A DNA stretch of 64,000 nucleotides, taken from Bog-473 sp963791995. Its GTDB lineage: Bacteria; Actinomycetota; Acidimicrobiia; Acidimicrobiales; RAAP-2. The first letter of the stretch is position 1; the number at the start of each line of letters is the position of its first letter. Under the pieces are notes generated by a model. That model was given only the letters and a program-made list of their open reading frames with translations. It did not search any database and had not been told where the DNA came from. The DNA lies in NCBI GenBank assembly GCA_963791995.1, contig CAWBUQ010000011.1:62001-126000 (forward strand), in the 5' to 3' direction. Positions 27,818 through 35,396 of this stretch are shown here, piece after piece. The position numbers were made by a program, and so were the translations under genes.

Positions 27818-28048
27818 TTGAAGGTCTCGCGGACTTTTCGCGGACTTCTAGAACTACAGCCTGCCGGTGGCCCTGCCGTACTTCTCGACGTCCTTACGGC
27901 ACCACAGACGCCACCGGCGCCGGCCTCACCCGACGAAATGCGGCACATGCTCGACCAGTGCGCCAGCGAGATCGGCGTCGACGGGGCTCTGCGTGCTTCC
28001 GCTGGCGCAGGTGCCGCTATCGACGCCATGCGGGAGGCAATGGGCTAA
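27818..28048 (+). CDS. Possible small ORF next to attL
   Basis: 76 codons from TTG 27818 to TAA. The C-terminal two thirds (PDEMRHMLDQCASEIGVDGA and following) has coding-like third positions. The first part overlaps the arm-type repeats. No homology recognised and no ribosome-binding site seen. Confidence 0.3.
   Translation: MKVSRTFRGLLELQPAGGPAVLLDVLTAPQTPPAPASPDEMRHMLDQCASEIGVDGALRASAGAGAAIDAMREAMG
27828..27848 (+). repeat. Candidate integrase arm-type sites, left end
   Basis: CGCGGACTT at 27828-27836 and CGCGGACTTC at 27839-27848, spaced 11 bp, about 100 bp inside attL. The same pair with the same spacing and orientation is found at the right end. Confidence 0.6.
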
Positions 28049-28128
28049 AGCCGCTGGGAATCAAGAGTTGCGTCGTACTCTTCGGGCGTGATTGAGAATG
28101 CTCTGCCGGATAAGCCGCTCATGGTCGA

Positions 28129-29925
28129 TCACGTCTTTCCGCTGGCTCGGGCTTCTGAGCCGGTTCCTTGCATCACATCGTCAGTTCTATTCATCATTGT
28201 GAGCGCGCCCTCATGGGTGCTAGGGGACGCCATAGCGGCACTAATGATCAACCATGTAAACGCACCGCAGAAGACAAGCGCGGCGACCACGAGTAGGGCG
28301 ATTGGAACCGGCGGTGTGAATCCGCCACGGACGTGGGCAAAGATATTCAATGGACCAGACAGACCGACGGCGTAACGCCGAATAGCCCAGAGCACGTCTA
28401 AGAACTGAGAACCACCAACCAAGCAGGCCACGATGACGATAAATCGTTGTTGCGCTCCTTCGATGGGAGAGCGGTGTGCTGGAGGAGGAAGGGCCGGAAT
28501 CTCGGCAATTGCAGCTGCCATGACGATGACGCCGCTATACAGCGGAAAGCTGACCCGACCAAACCAGTCAAAGCCGTCGTACCTGACCTGCGAGGATTCA
28601 ATGAGCACCGGCAAAAGGCACGCAACAAGGAGAAATAAACCAAGCACCACGACACGCCGCCGCTTGGCTGTCACAACTCCCACAAGAAACACGGCGCTAA
28701 TGGCAAAGGCGAGCATCACGATGCCGACCAGTGGCGGGATCGCGTTTGGGCCTCCCAAACCGAACGCGCCGGCGAATTGGTCGAACCAAGCACTCGCGCT
28801 GCCAAGAGACTTCTCCAGAATGGTCAGCCCTGACGTGGTTGCTGACACTGGCGGGGTAGCGGGTCCGAGCTTGAGCGAGTGATCCAAGAGCACATAGACC
28901 ACAGCCACGACTGTTGCGACCGCGACAGCACCAGAGCCGATGCAAGCGCGACGGTCTTGAAGTAGTGATCGAATCGCTGCGGGCCGCAAAGCCGCGCAGA
29001 AGCCCGCAATAATTGCTAACCAGAGAGCGGAAACAGGGCGACTCAAGACTAATGCTATCGAGGCCGCCGTGCAGGCGACGATCAAACTGATGGGGGGTCG
29101 GTCAGAATACTCAAGCACAAGTAACAGAGCACTGGTCCATGCGCAAAGAGCCGCTGACATTTCAAGAGCACTGGGATTGATTGTCGACCCGAAGACGAAG
29201 ACCATGGGAGTAGCTGCGACTGCAACTCCTAAGACGAGCAACTTCCGCGTCGACCAGAAGGCTGCCAGGGCAAAGGATAGGCCCACAAGAATTGCAGTGA
29301 GCGCCCCACTAACAAGCCGCATCGCGTAAACCGCGGCATCTGTCTGTGTAACGAGCGAAGGCAATCCAACGATGGCGTAGTAAAGGGGCGGAAAGTGTCC
29401 GTCGTACGTGATGGCTTGCGCAGGTTCGTCTGCGCCGCGGAGATGAGTAGGACAAGAATCTGGAACTTCGAAGTTAGTGTTGCAATTCGAAGGAAACGGC
29501 CAATTCGAGAAGCGGTGCGGCACGGTGACAACGGTGTATACCTCAACACAACGGTTTGTGGCGGCTTGCTTGCTGGAACCTCCTTCGAGAAAAAAGGCCT
29601 CACAGACGGCAAGGGGAAATGCTTGAGTTGGAAACTTCCGCGCCGATGCTGCGGTAAGCGTCGTCCCGAAGAGTTCTCCACGCACAACCGACACCGCCCG
29701 AATGATCTGTGATCCTTCGTCGTCCGTAGCGTTGATGGGCGTAGCAAACGACCAGACTGCACAGAGTCCAAAGAGGACAGCAGATGTAATCGCCCAGAGC
29801 ATAAAGAACGGATGGCGATGACTCCATCCGCGGCCTGGGACGTGGTGCGAGGACATGGGTCTAGATGAGAGGTGCTTAGTTGTCCGTGACTCCTTCACAT
29901 GGTCCATGCCCCCGTTATTTGGCAC
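28129..29925 (-). CDS. DUF2142-like polytopic membrane protein (element cargo)
   Basis: 598 residues with about ten to twelve hydrophobic segments (examples: FFMLWAITSAVLFGLCAVW; LVSGALTAILVGLSFALAAF; AVAVATVVAVVYVLL). A first extracytoplasmic motif TPINATDDEGSQIIRAVSVV, as in DUF2142 proteins (TPP-x-DE, membrane glycan/glycosyltransferase-C-like), and a Cys-containing outer loop. Function unknown, perhaps cell-surface glycan related. Base composition is clearly lower in GC than the chromosome. GTG 29925, ATG 29907 or ATG 29856 could be the start. Confidence 0.75.
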   Translation of the reverse strand: MPNNGGMDHVKESRTTKHLSSRPMSSHHVPGRGWSHRHPFFMLWAITSAVLFGLCAVWSFATPINATDDEGSQIIRAVSVVRGELFGTTLTAASARKFPTQAFPLAVCEAFFLEGGSSKQAATNRCVEVYTVVTVPHRFSNWPFPSNCNTNFEVPDSCPTHLRGADEPAQAITYDGHFPPLYYAIVGLPSLVTQTDAAVYAMRLVSGALTAILVGLSFALAAFWSTRKLLVLGVAVAATPMVFVFGSTINPSALEMSAALCAWTSALLLVLEYSDRPPISLIVACTAASIALVLSRPVSALWLAIIAGFCAALRPAAIRSLLQDRRACIGSGAVAVATVVAVVYVLLDHSLKLGPATPPVSATTSGLTILEKSLGSASAWFDQFAGAFGLGGPNAIPPLVGIVMLAFAISAVFLVGVVTAKRRRVVVLGLFLLVACLLPVLIESSQVRYDGFDWFGRVSFPLYSGVIVMAAAIAEIPALPPPAHRSPIEGAQQRFIVIVACLVGGSQFLDVLWAIRRYAVGLSGPLNIFAHVRGGFTPPVPIALLVVAALVFCGAFTWLIISAAMASPSTHEGALTMMNRTDDVMQGTGSEARASGKT

Positions 29926-29935
29926 CGAGTTGTAG

Positions 29936-30052
29936 CTATGACCAGGCGCCGTGGCCGGTCACCGCGAGAAAGACGATGAGCAGCGCGCCTGCACCCGACA
30001 CACAAAGGGCTACATAGAACAGCCACAGGCTGCCTTGAGGCTTGTCCTCCAT
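29936..30052 (-). CDS. Single-span membrane peptide
   Basis: 38 residues from ATG 30052: MEDKPQGSLW, then a transmembrane helix (LFYVALCVSGAGALLIVFLA) and a short tail VTGHGAWS. It ends 11 bp before the DUF2142 start on the same strand, so it is probably co-transcribed as a small partner. Function unknown. Confidence 0.55.
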   Translation of the reverse strand: MEDKPQGSLWLFYVALCVSGAGALLIVFLAVTGHGAWS

Positions 30053-30158
30053 GAACACGACGGAGACTCTACCGACATTGTCGCGAGCCACGCTGATCCT
30101 AGGAGGTCAGGTTTCGGTGGATGCGGTTTCGCCATCAGGTACACCGCTTGATTCGGAC

Positions 30159-30666
30159 TCAGGTGAACGGATACAGAGTCCCGTCCTGAGCGACAAGCGT
30201 GTAGCCGTTCCCGTTGGCGAACATGCCGGCGATCGGAGAGGCCAGGTTCTGACCGCCCAAAGATCCGAGGAAGGGAGCATCGCCGAACGTGAAGATGCCG
30301 CCATCCGAAGCGACCAACCAGTATCCGCCACCGTCTGGGGTGGTGACGATGCCCTCGATGGGCTTGTTGAGGCTTTTGCCCGGGCCGAGGACACCTGGAA
30401 TCGACCCGTAGAAAGCTGCGTCGCCGAATGAGAAAACGCCACCATCGTTGGCGACGAGGGTGTAGCCCTGCCCGTCCCCGCTCACAGACATCCCGGGGAT
30501 GGGTTCGTTGAGACGGATATTCCCGGTCGAGCCGGTAGCCGGCGTCCCCGAAGGCGAAAATCCCTCCGTCACTCGCCACGAGCCAGTAACCGTTGGCATC
30601 CGCGGTAGGGGTCATGCCGACGATGGGCTTGGTTGAGTGGAATCCCAGAGGCGTGTAGCTGCTCAA
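30159..30666 (-). pseudogene. Truncated secreted-repeat protein
   Basis: Three full and one partial copy of the ~50-residue repeat with core GYWLVASDGGIFAFGDA (also GYTLVANDGGVFSFGDA; GYWLVASDGGIFTFGDAPF; GYTLVAQDG). This family is common in Acidimicrobiia secreted proteins. Here the frame begins abruptly after a stop near 30690, with only a TTG and no signal peptide, so the N-terminus is missing. One extra base near 30535 also shifts the frame. Probably a remnant captured by the element. Confidence 0.7.
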
Positions 30667-30764
30667 ACTGCGTGCGCATCATCCCCAGGTTTTTTAATGG
30701 GCCGTCGGACGTTAGAGCAGGTAGGGGATGCTTTGGAGGGTGCCTACATCGCATTTAGACCCCC

Positions 30765-30934
30765 GGTGGTAACCCCCGAGCAGTCCCGATCCACGCCCGT
30801 ACCGTTTAGCGGCTGCCAATCCATACGGGTTTGGGACTTTTGCCCTCCACCACCCGAAAACTTCAAAACCTGGGCGGGATCTCCCTCGCTAAACGGTACG
30901 GGCGGCGGGTGCGATGGGCCGTGGGGTAACCACC
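30765..30934. repeat. Nested inverted repeats beside the HNH gene
   Basis: An 18-bp perfect inverted repeat (CGCCCGTACCGTTTAGCG at 30794-30811, its complement at 30887-30904) encloses 75 bp. It is nested in an outer near-palindrome (GGTGGTAACCCC at 30765-30776 and GGGGTAACCACC at 30923-30934). No gene covers this stretch, which fills most of the space between the truncated gene and the HNH gene. Confidence 0.75.
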
Positions 30935-30955
30935 CCCCACCCTCGGCGATCCTCG

Positions 30956-31246
30956 TCAGTCAATAAGCCCTGGTGGACGCTCGGGCTCTCGCTTCTGCCG
31001 TGGTCGGGCGCGGCTGCCCTGCTTGCTGGAACGGAGCGCATTGCAGCGCCGGCACGACGCAACCAAGTTCGACGGATCATCGCTGCCGCCTTCGGCGACG
31101 GCCACGACGTGATCCACCTGAGTCGCAGCGCCGTGGCACCAATGGCAGATGTGGCCATCGCGTGCGAGAACGGCCAATCTCAACTTGGCCCAACCACACG
31201 GTCGCGGTCGGGCGCTTGAGGGGCTAGGCCGGGTTGACCAAGACAT
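30956..31246 (-). CDS. HNH endonuclease
   Basis: 96 residues. Zinc-binding CxxC (ICHWC), the HNH core VDHVVAVAEGGSDDPSNL, and a second pair in SCRRCNALRSSKQG. Start ATG 31246 is supported by an AAAGGTGG box. The frame is open further upstream, but that part carries a strong hairpin and no start signal. Such small HNH proteins sit next to terminase genes in many phages, where they assist packaging; here no terminase is seen. It could instead be a free nuclease. Confidence 0.88.
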   Translation of the reverse strand: MSWSTRPSPSSARPRPCGWAKLRLAVLARDGHICHWCHGAATQVDHVVAVAEGGSDDPSNLVASCRRCNALRSSKQGSRARPRQKREPERPPGLID

Positions 31247-31284
31247 TATGTCCACCTTTCGTTTCGTCGAATAGTCGGCGAGCG

Positions 31285-31320
31285 GGCCAGCACTGGTGTA
31301 GCCATCCACCAGTGCTGGCC
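31285..31320. terminator. Strong hairpin upstream of the HNH gene
   Basis: Perfect 14-bp stem (GGCCAGCACTGGTG and its complement) with an 8-base loop. No T-run on either side. It lies downstream of the 31425 gene, so it may stop minus-strand transcripts or protect an RNA end. Confidence 0.5.
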
Positions 31321-31424
31321 GCGCCCACCTACTCGCAGCATGCAGCGACACGGCCCAACTGAAAAACCGTGCCCGCATACCGCGTACCAGTGCCGTGAAC
31401 AGCAACACGACACAGGCGACCTTG

Positions 31425-32168
31425 TCATACATGGACCTGCGTACTGTGACCGCCAGCGGTGTCCGCCTTCGCTTCGAAGCTAGAAGCACTCTCAGTGCGC
31501 CGCTTCGCCGGCCACTTGATCCCGACGTCGTGAGCCAGGAGTTCGTCGTACAAGTCGGCCGCCCTGTAGCGAGTCCGTCCGACAGGCTGGTCGACGAGCG
31601 GCCGAGGTACCGAGAACGTCACCTTGTCGGGAACAGAGTGCTCGCCAAGATCCAGACGGCGCTGGCGTTCCTGGTCCCACAGTTGCTCGCTTCGACCGGC
31701 CCCGGCGATGGTGACCTGTTCGAGCAGGCGCTCCCGCTCGCGTGCCAGGCGCACCGTTTCGCTCAAGCTTTCTGCGTGCTCAGCGGCGACGGCTTCGAGC
31801 GCCTGAATGCCATTTTCATAAATCGCGCCGATGTCTCGATTCACGAGACCCCAAATCCTGTTCTCGGCCTCCGTGACTGCCTCACGACCAGCTCGAGCCA
31901 TAGCCAACGTGGTTTCATGCTTGGCCTTGACCGCGTTCTCCGTCGCATGGACGTCTTTCACACTCTTGCCAGACGTAACGGCATTCCGTAGCCGTCCCTC
32001 ATCTTTCGCTCGGGCCTCTTTGAGATCCCCTCGTGCCGTCGCCGCTTCCCTCTCGAGTTCGGCGGAACGTGCGCGCGCCGGTTCCAGCTCGTCACGGACG
32101 ACGGCGCGCATTTCCTCAGTCAAGACATCGTCGTCCGGCCGCTGCATTTGAGCCCAGTATCTAGGCAT
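31425..32168 (-). CDS. Helical, coiled-coil protein of the element
   Basis: 247 residues from ATG 32168 (GGAG box seven bases upstream), or 251 from ATG 32180. Residues ~20-160 are strongly charged and helical with heptad-like spacing (ELEREAATARGDLKEARAKD; LARERERLLEQV). The C-terminus is basic. The family is not recognised. In phage-like gene orders, scaffold or portal-adjacent genes can look like this, but nothing here proves that. Confidence 0.6.
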   Translation of the reverse strand: MPRYWAQMQRPDDDVLTEEMRAVVRDELEPARARSAELEREAATARGDLKEARAKDEGRLRNAVTSGKSVKDVHATENAVKAKHETTLAMARAGREAVTEAENRIWGLVNRDIGAIYENGIQALEAVAAEHAESLSETVRLARERERLLEQVTIAGAGRSEQLWDQERQRRLDLGEHSVPDKVTFSVPRPLVDQPVGRTRYRAADLYDELLAHDVGIKWPAKRRTESASSFEAKADTAGGHSTQVHV

Positions 32169-32469
32169 GTTGTTCTCCATTCGTTTGTGTTGCGGGGATG
32201 CCTAAAACGTCGTTCAGCAGTCCCTCGGACTGCGCTTTGACGATCTCGGCGGGGTTCATGTTCTTGAGCGCCTCGCGGGTGATCTGGGACGTGTCCTCGG
32301 GCTCGACGGGCGCAGTGTTGGCGCGCGCCATCGCCGCGGTGTCGATCGGCGCCGTGCCGCCTAGAAGGACGGCCAGCTCGTTTCGGTACAGCGCCTCGTG
32401 GATCTCCTGGGGCGTGGCTCGCCGTACCCAGGCTGCGTCTTTCTGCGGCACTCGTATTGGTTCGGGCAT
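32161..32469 (-). CDS. Small hypothetical protein of the element
   Basis: 102 residues starting MPEPIRVPQKDAAWVRRATP, with a helical middle (QEIHEALYRNELAVLLGG) and an acidic C-terminus. It starts two bases after the stop of the 49-residue gene and overlaps the next gene. Typical phage-type packing; function unknown. Confidence 0.6.
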   Translation of the reverse strand: MPEPIRVPQKDAAWVRRATPQEIHEALYRNELAVLLGGTAPIDTAAMARANTAPVEPEDTSQITREALKNMNPAEIVKAQSEGLLNDVLGIPATQTNGEQHA

Positions 32470-32471
32470 CG

Positions 32472-32621
32472 TCAGGCTGCCTTCCTAGGAGTGATGCGAC
32501 GGCCGATCCCGGCGTCGGCGAGTACGTCTCGAGGAACGGGGACGAATCGGGGATTGGAGAAGATGCGCGCTGTTTCGAGCACCCATCCGGTGCGGTTGTC
32601 GATGTAGGTGATACGGGTCAT
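32472..32621 (-). CDS. 49-residue protein of the element
   Basis: MTRITYIDNRTGWVLETARI opens the protein; it ends GRRITPRKAA. ATG 32621 has a GGAAAGGAA ribosome-binding site eight bases upstream. Stop two bases before the next start. Unknown function; it may be a small beta-rich regulator. Confidence 0.6.
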   Translation of the reverse strand: MTRITYIDNRTGWVLETARIFSNPRFVPVPRDVLADAGIGRRITPRKAA

Positions 32622-32676
32622 GTGTTCCTTTCCATTGGGGTCGTGATGGTTGTCACGGCAAATGTCGGGCTAAGGG

Positions 32677-32780
32677 CCATGACCCCCTCCCCCCCTTAAA
32701 GGGGAGGGGGAGAGGTCATGGCTGAAACCAGCCTGCGAACTGGGATTTCTTCGAGGCGTCATGACCCCCTCATGACCCCT
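32677..32780. repeat. CATGACCCC repeats and GC-rich hairpin
   Basis: An imperfect inverted repeat of about 20 bp per arm (32677-32721, CCATGACC...GGTCATGG with poly-C/poly-G arms) is followed by two tandem CATGACCCC(C)T copies (32760-32780), the latter overlapping the ATPase stop. Four copies of CATGACC in 104 bp suggest an operator, iteron or replication/termination site. Confidence 0.6.
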
Positions 32781-33828
32781 CGCGGAGTTGCCAGACGGTG
32801 CGCCCCCCGCCGATTTCCTTGACGTTCACGAGGCGCCCGCGGGCGTTCCGTAGGGCTCGCTCGCCGATGCCGGCAGCGTCGGCAGCCTCTTTGACGTCCT
32901 TCGACGGTGCCGTTCCGCCGCGGCCATCGAGGTAGTCGACGAGCCAACCGCCAGCGCCCGTAGCGCCCGGCTCGTCCTCGCTGACTGGCTCGATCACTCC
33001 CACCGGGCCGATGGCAGTCACGAAGCTGGAATCGACGATGTCGAACTCGATTTCCGGGTTCCCTGGGACTTCCTTGTTCTTTTCGAGGACGACGACGCGG
33101 TGATCGCCGCGCCTCTTGATGTGCAGCGTGTTCTCGACGGCGTTCACCTGGCGAGAGAGCCCGGCCAGCGAATCATCCTTCGCGTTCGAGTGCGCGATGA
33201 CGAAGACCCGATAGCCGGCGTCTGTGATGGTCGGCAGCACTTGGGCGAAGATCCGACCGATTTCGTCGTCGGCCATGTTGGCGCCGCTGAGTCGCCCGGC
33301 GTCGAGAGTGTCGATAAAGATCGTGTCGGCGTAAGCGGCCTCAGCCAGCGACTTGACCTCGGATGCAACCTCTTTGTCTGCCCAGTTGAAATCGGCCGTT
33401 CGCAGGTGCGTGAGATCGTCGCCTGCCTCTAATCCGTGGCGAGACTCCCAAGCGATTATCCGCTCGGCGACCTGTTCGTATTCACCTTCGAGCTGCAGAT
33501 AGAGAACGCTCTTGTCCGGCGCCACACTGCCCGTGCCGAGCCACGGCGCGCCCGTCGCCAGCGTGCAGGCGAGGTCGACGGCAAACATGCTCTTGCCGCC
33601 CTGGGTAAGTCCATAGATGACGCAGACGCCGCCGCCGCTTATCTTGAACGGCCCCCGCTCGGCGAGGGGCTCGCGCTTCACCTTTAGCGGGTCGGGCACG
33701 TAGAGGCTGCTGCCGATCAGGTGGTCGAAGTCCAGCTCGCCGCGAATGCGGTTTACGACCCTTCCCTGCTCGTGCATCCGCTTCTCCCAGCGTTCGCTGC
33801 TGCTGATTTCGTGTTCCGTGGTCGTCAT
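32770..33828 (-). CDS. RecA/RepA-like AAA ATPase of the element
   Basis: 352 residues from ATG 33828 (AAGGAG box). P-loop in VIYGLTQGGKSMFAVDLACT, Walker B TIFIDTLDAGRLSG, sensor VFVIAHSNAKDD. A C-terminal winged-helix-like part (DVKEAADAAGIGERALRNAR) follows. This is the AAA_25/RepA-type helicase or replication-loader seen in small plasmids, satellites and integrative elements. It likely supports replication of the excised form. No separate primase is visible. Confidence 0.8.
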   Translation of the reverse strand: MTTTEHEISSSERWEKRMHEQGRVVNRIRGELDFDHLIGSSLYVPDPLKVKREPLAERGPFKISGGGVCVIYGLTQGGKSMFAVDLACTLATGAPWLGTGSVAPDKSVLYLQLEGEYEQVAERIIAWESRHGLEAGDDLTHLRTADFNWADKEVASEVKSLAEAAYADTIFIDTLDAGRLSGANMADDEIGRIFAQVLPTITDAGYRVFVIAHSNAKDDSLAGLSRQVNAVENTLHIKRRGDHRVVVLEKNKEVPGNPEIEFDIVDSSFVTAIGPVGVIEPVSEDEPGATGAGGWLVDYLDGRGGTAPSKDVKEAADAAGIGERALRNARGRLVNVKEIGGGRTVWQLREGS

Positions 33829-33858
33829 GCTCTGCTCCTTAGCTTTCAGGTGGTTGGT

Positions 33859-33911
33859 GTCGCTGCAGGGCCGGGAGAGCCAGGAGTTGAACTCCCGCAC
33901 CCTGCAGCGAC
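33859..33911. repeat. Perfect 12-bp inverted repeat upstream of the ATPase
   Basis: GTCGCTGCAGGG (33859-33870) and CCCTGCAGCGAC (33900-33911), with an inner CGGGAG/CTCCCG pair (33872-33877 and 33892-33897). The whole forms a 53-base stem-loop between the ParB-like and ATPase genes. Candidate origin, operator or attenuator. Confidence 0.65.
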
Positions 33912-33970
33912 GGAACCGACCGAGTAGCCATCCCCGGCCGGCGAACTTGTGTCAGACGGTCACGCTGCAG

Positions 33971-34663
33971 TCATGCTTCCCCTCTAGGGATTCGCCTGAT
34001 TGACTCTTGGATGTCGGCTATGGCTGCGGAGAGCGCGTCGTGGATGTCTCGAGCGTGTTCGGTGGTCAGAGATTCGAACGGGGCCTGATCGCGAACGTCT
34101 AACGCAGTTCGCAACATGCGGACGAACTGACGACACTTTTCGGCGGCTGCTGTCGTCGGCGGCTCGGGCTCGGTGACGTCCACGACGCCAAAGAGTTCGC
34201 GCCACGGCACCTTCGTGATGGTGTACCCGTCGCGGATGGCGGCAGCGGTCGGCACATCGCCGCCGGCCGTCAACTCGTCCCATACCGTCTGGCGTAGGTT
34301 CTCGGGGAACCGCGCCAGTTCGCGAGCGACCGCTTCATTGGGGACGGGTACAGCTGTACCCACGGCATCGGCGATACCGGCAGCCGTGATGACCTTGTTG
34401 GCGTAGTTGCGTCCAATGCGCCAGCGACCCTGGCAGTAGTCCTCGAACGTGGCGTGCGTCTCTCGGTACAGGCGCAAATCTCTGATCCTCTGTAACGCGA
34501 CGCCCATTTCACGGAAGCTCCGGAACGCCTCGTTGATGGCCCGCTCGTAGTAGCCGAGGGCCTCGGACTCAGTGGCGGAGAGGGGCTCGACGACTTCGAC
34601 CGCCGCGCTCTGTCGCTCGCCGTACCCGGCAGAGTCTGGATTAGTCCTGGCGACGATCGTCAC
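33971..34663 (-). CDS. ParB/KorB-like helix-rich protein of the element
   Basis: 230 residues from GTG 34663 (GTGA overlap with the excisionase stop). The middle part (YYERAINEAFRSFREMGVAL; ETHATFEDYCQGRWRIGRNY; YANKVITAAGIAD) resembles the helix-turn-helix region of plasmid/phage ParB-like and DUF3102-type proteins. Probably DNA binding: partition, copy control or replication accessory. The family is only approximately recognised. Confidence 0.6.
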   Translation of the reverse strand: MTIVARTNPDSAGYGERQSAAVEVVEPLSATESEALGYYERAINEAFRSFREMGVALQRIRDLRLYRETHATFEDYCQGRWRIGRNYANKVITAAGIADAVGTAVPVPNEAVARELARFPENLRQTVWDELTAGGDVPTAAAIRDGYTITKVPWRELFGVVDVTEPEPPTTAAAEKCRQFVRMLRTALDVRDQAPFESLTTEHARDIHDALSAAIADIQESIRRIPRGEA

Positions 34664-34849
34664 GACGGCACCCGCTGCTTCGCCGCCTGATCGGCCTCCC
34701 AACGCTCGACGGCCGCCACGGATAGAGCACCCGACGTCCTACCTTCACGCCCTGCGGGCCGTATCCGATGTGGCGCCAGTAGCGGACGGTCGCAGTGGGC
34801 GCTCGTGGTATCTGGCGCCCAGCTCTTCGGTAGTAAGGAAGTCGCTCAT
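34660..34849 (-). CDS. Excisionase/MerR-type helix-turn-helix protein (two frameshifts)
   Basis: Starts at ATG 34849: MSDFLTTEELGARYHERP, then (after one missing base near 34795) TATVRYWRHIGYGPQGVKVG, RRVLY, and (second missing base near 34730) VAAVERWEADQAAKQRVPS. Together these form the classic HTH_17 excisionase/AlpA-like fold of about 63 residues. It is transcribed away from the integrase and coupled to the ParB-like gene by GTGA. Confidence 0.75.
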
Positions 34850-34876
34850 CTCTTCGGCCTTTCACCCTGCAGGGGG

Positions 34877-34963
34877 TTGACATTTGAACCTTCTACAGGA
34901 TAACATGCAGACCAACGATGACAAGCGATTTCAGCATGTTTTTCCAACCTGTTATAGGATAAC
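34877..34963. promoter_or_regulatory. Divergent promoter and operator region
   Basis: Rightward: TTGACA (34877-34882), 17 bp, then ATAACA. Leftward: TTGTCA and TATCCT with 16-bp spacing. A perfect palindrome GTTATAGGATAAC (34951-34963) lies just before the regulator start, and a second, imperfect copy TCTACAGGATAAC (34892-34904) lies 59 bp away, over the other promoter. TAGGAT (34955-34960), five bases before ATG 34966, may be a leaderless -10. This layout fits an integration/excision switch. Confidence 0.65.
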
Positions 34964-34965
34964 CC

Positions 34966-35393
34966 ATGCCAGATGACAAAACCCTCCCTGACCAGCACAA
35001 TCAGGCTCATGCCGCGGTGCTGCTTATGGCGGCATTTGGCGAGAATCTGCGCCTGCTCCGGAGGGAAAGGGGCCTCAGCCAGGCGAAGCTGGCCGAAATG
35101 GTGCAGTACGCGCCTATCCCCTGAACTGGCATCAAACGACCGTTGCAAAGATCGAGCGACACGAGAGGGCGGCCAGAGTCGACGAGGCGGCTGTGCTTGC
35201 CGTGGTGCTCGGAGTCCCGATTGCTGCACTCTTCGATTCCTCGGCATTCGACGAAAGAGCCAGGGCGCACCTGGCGGCTCACGGGCAGACAGAGCAGCCC
35301 CCGTCCCCGGAACGTCTGGCCGCCGCGGCCGAACTCGGACTACTGGAGCAGTACGTCGCCGAGCGCCGCCGGCAACTGAGCAGAGAGGACTGA
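34966..35393 (+). CDS. XRE-family regulator (one frameshift)
   Basis: About 142 residues. Helix-turn-helix of the Cro/C1 type: FGENLRLLRRERGLSQAKLA, then after one missing base near 35117 the typical WHQTTVAKIERHERAARVDE and AVLAVVLGVPIAALFD. The C-terminal helical part is hydrophilic. It ends three bases before the integrase start. Likely repressor of the divergent promoter region with the palindromes. Confidence 0.85.
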
Positions 35394-35396
35394 CCG

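Noticed and set aside
33859..33911. tRNA fragment (T-arm-like GTTCAACTCC on the minus strand)
   Set aside because: The stem and loop sizes do not fit a T arm, and no other tRNA arm is nearby; a symmetrical stem-loop explains it.
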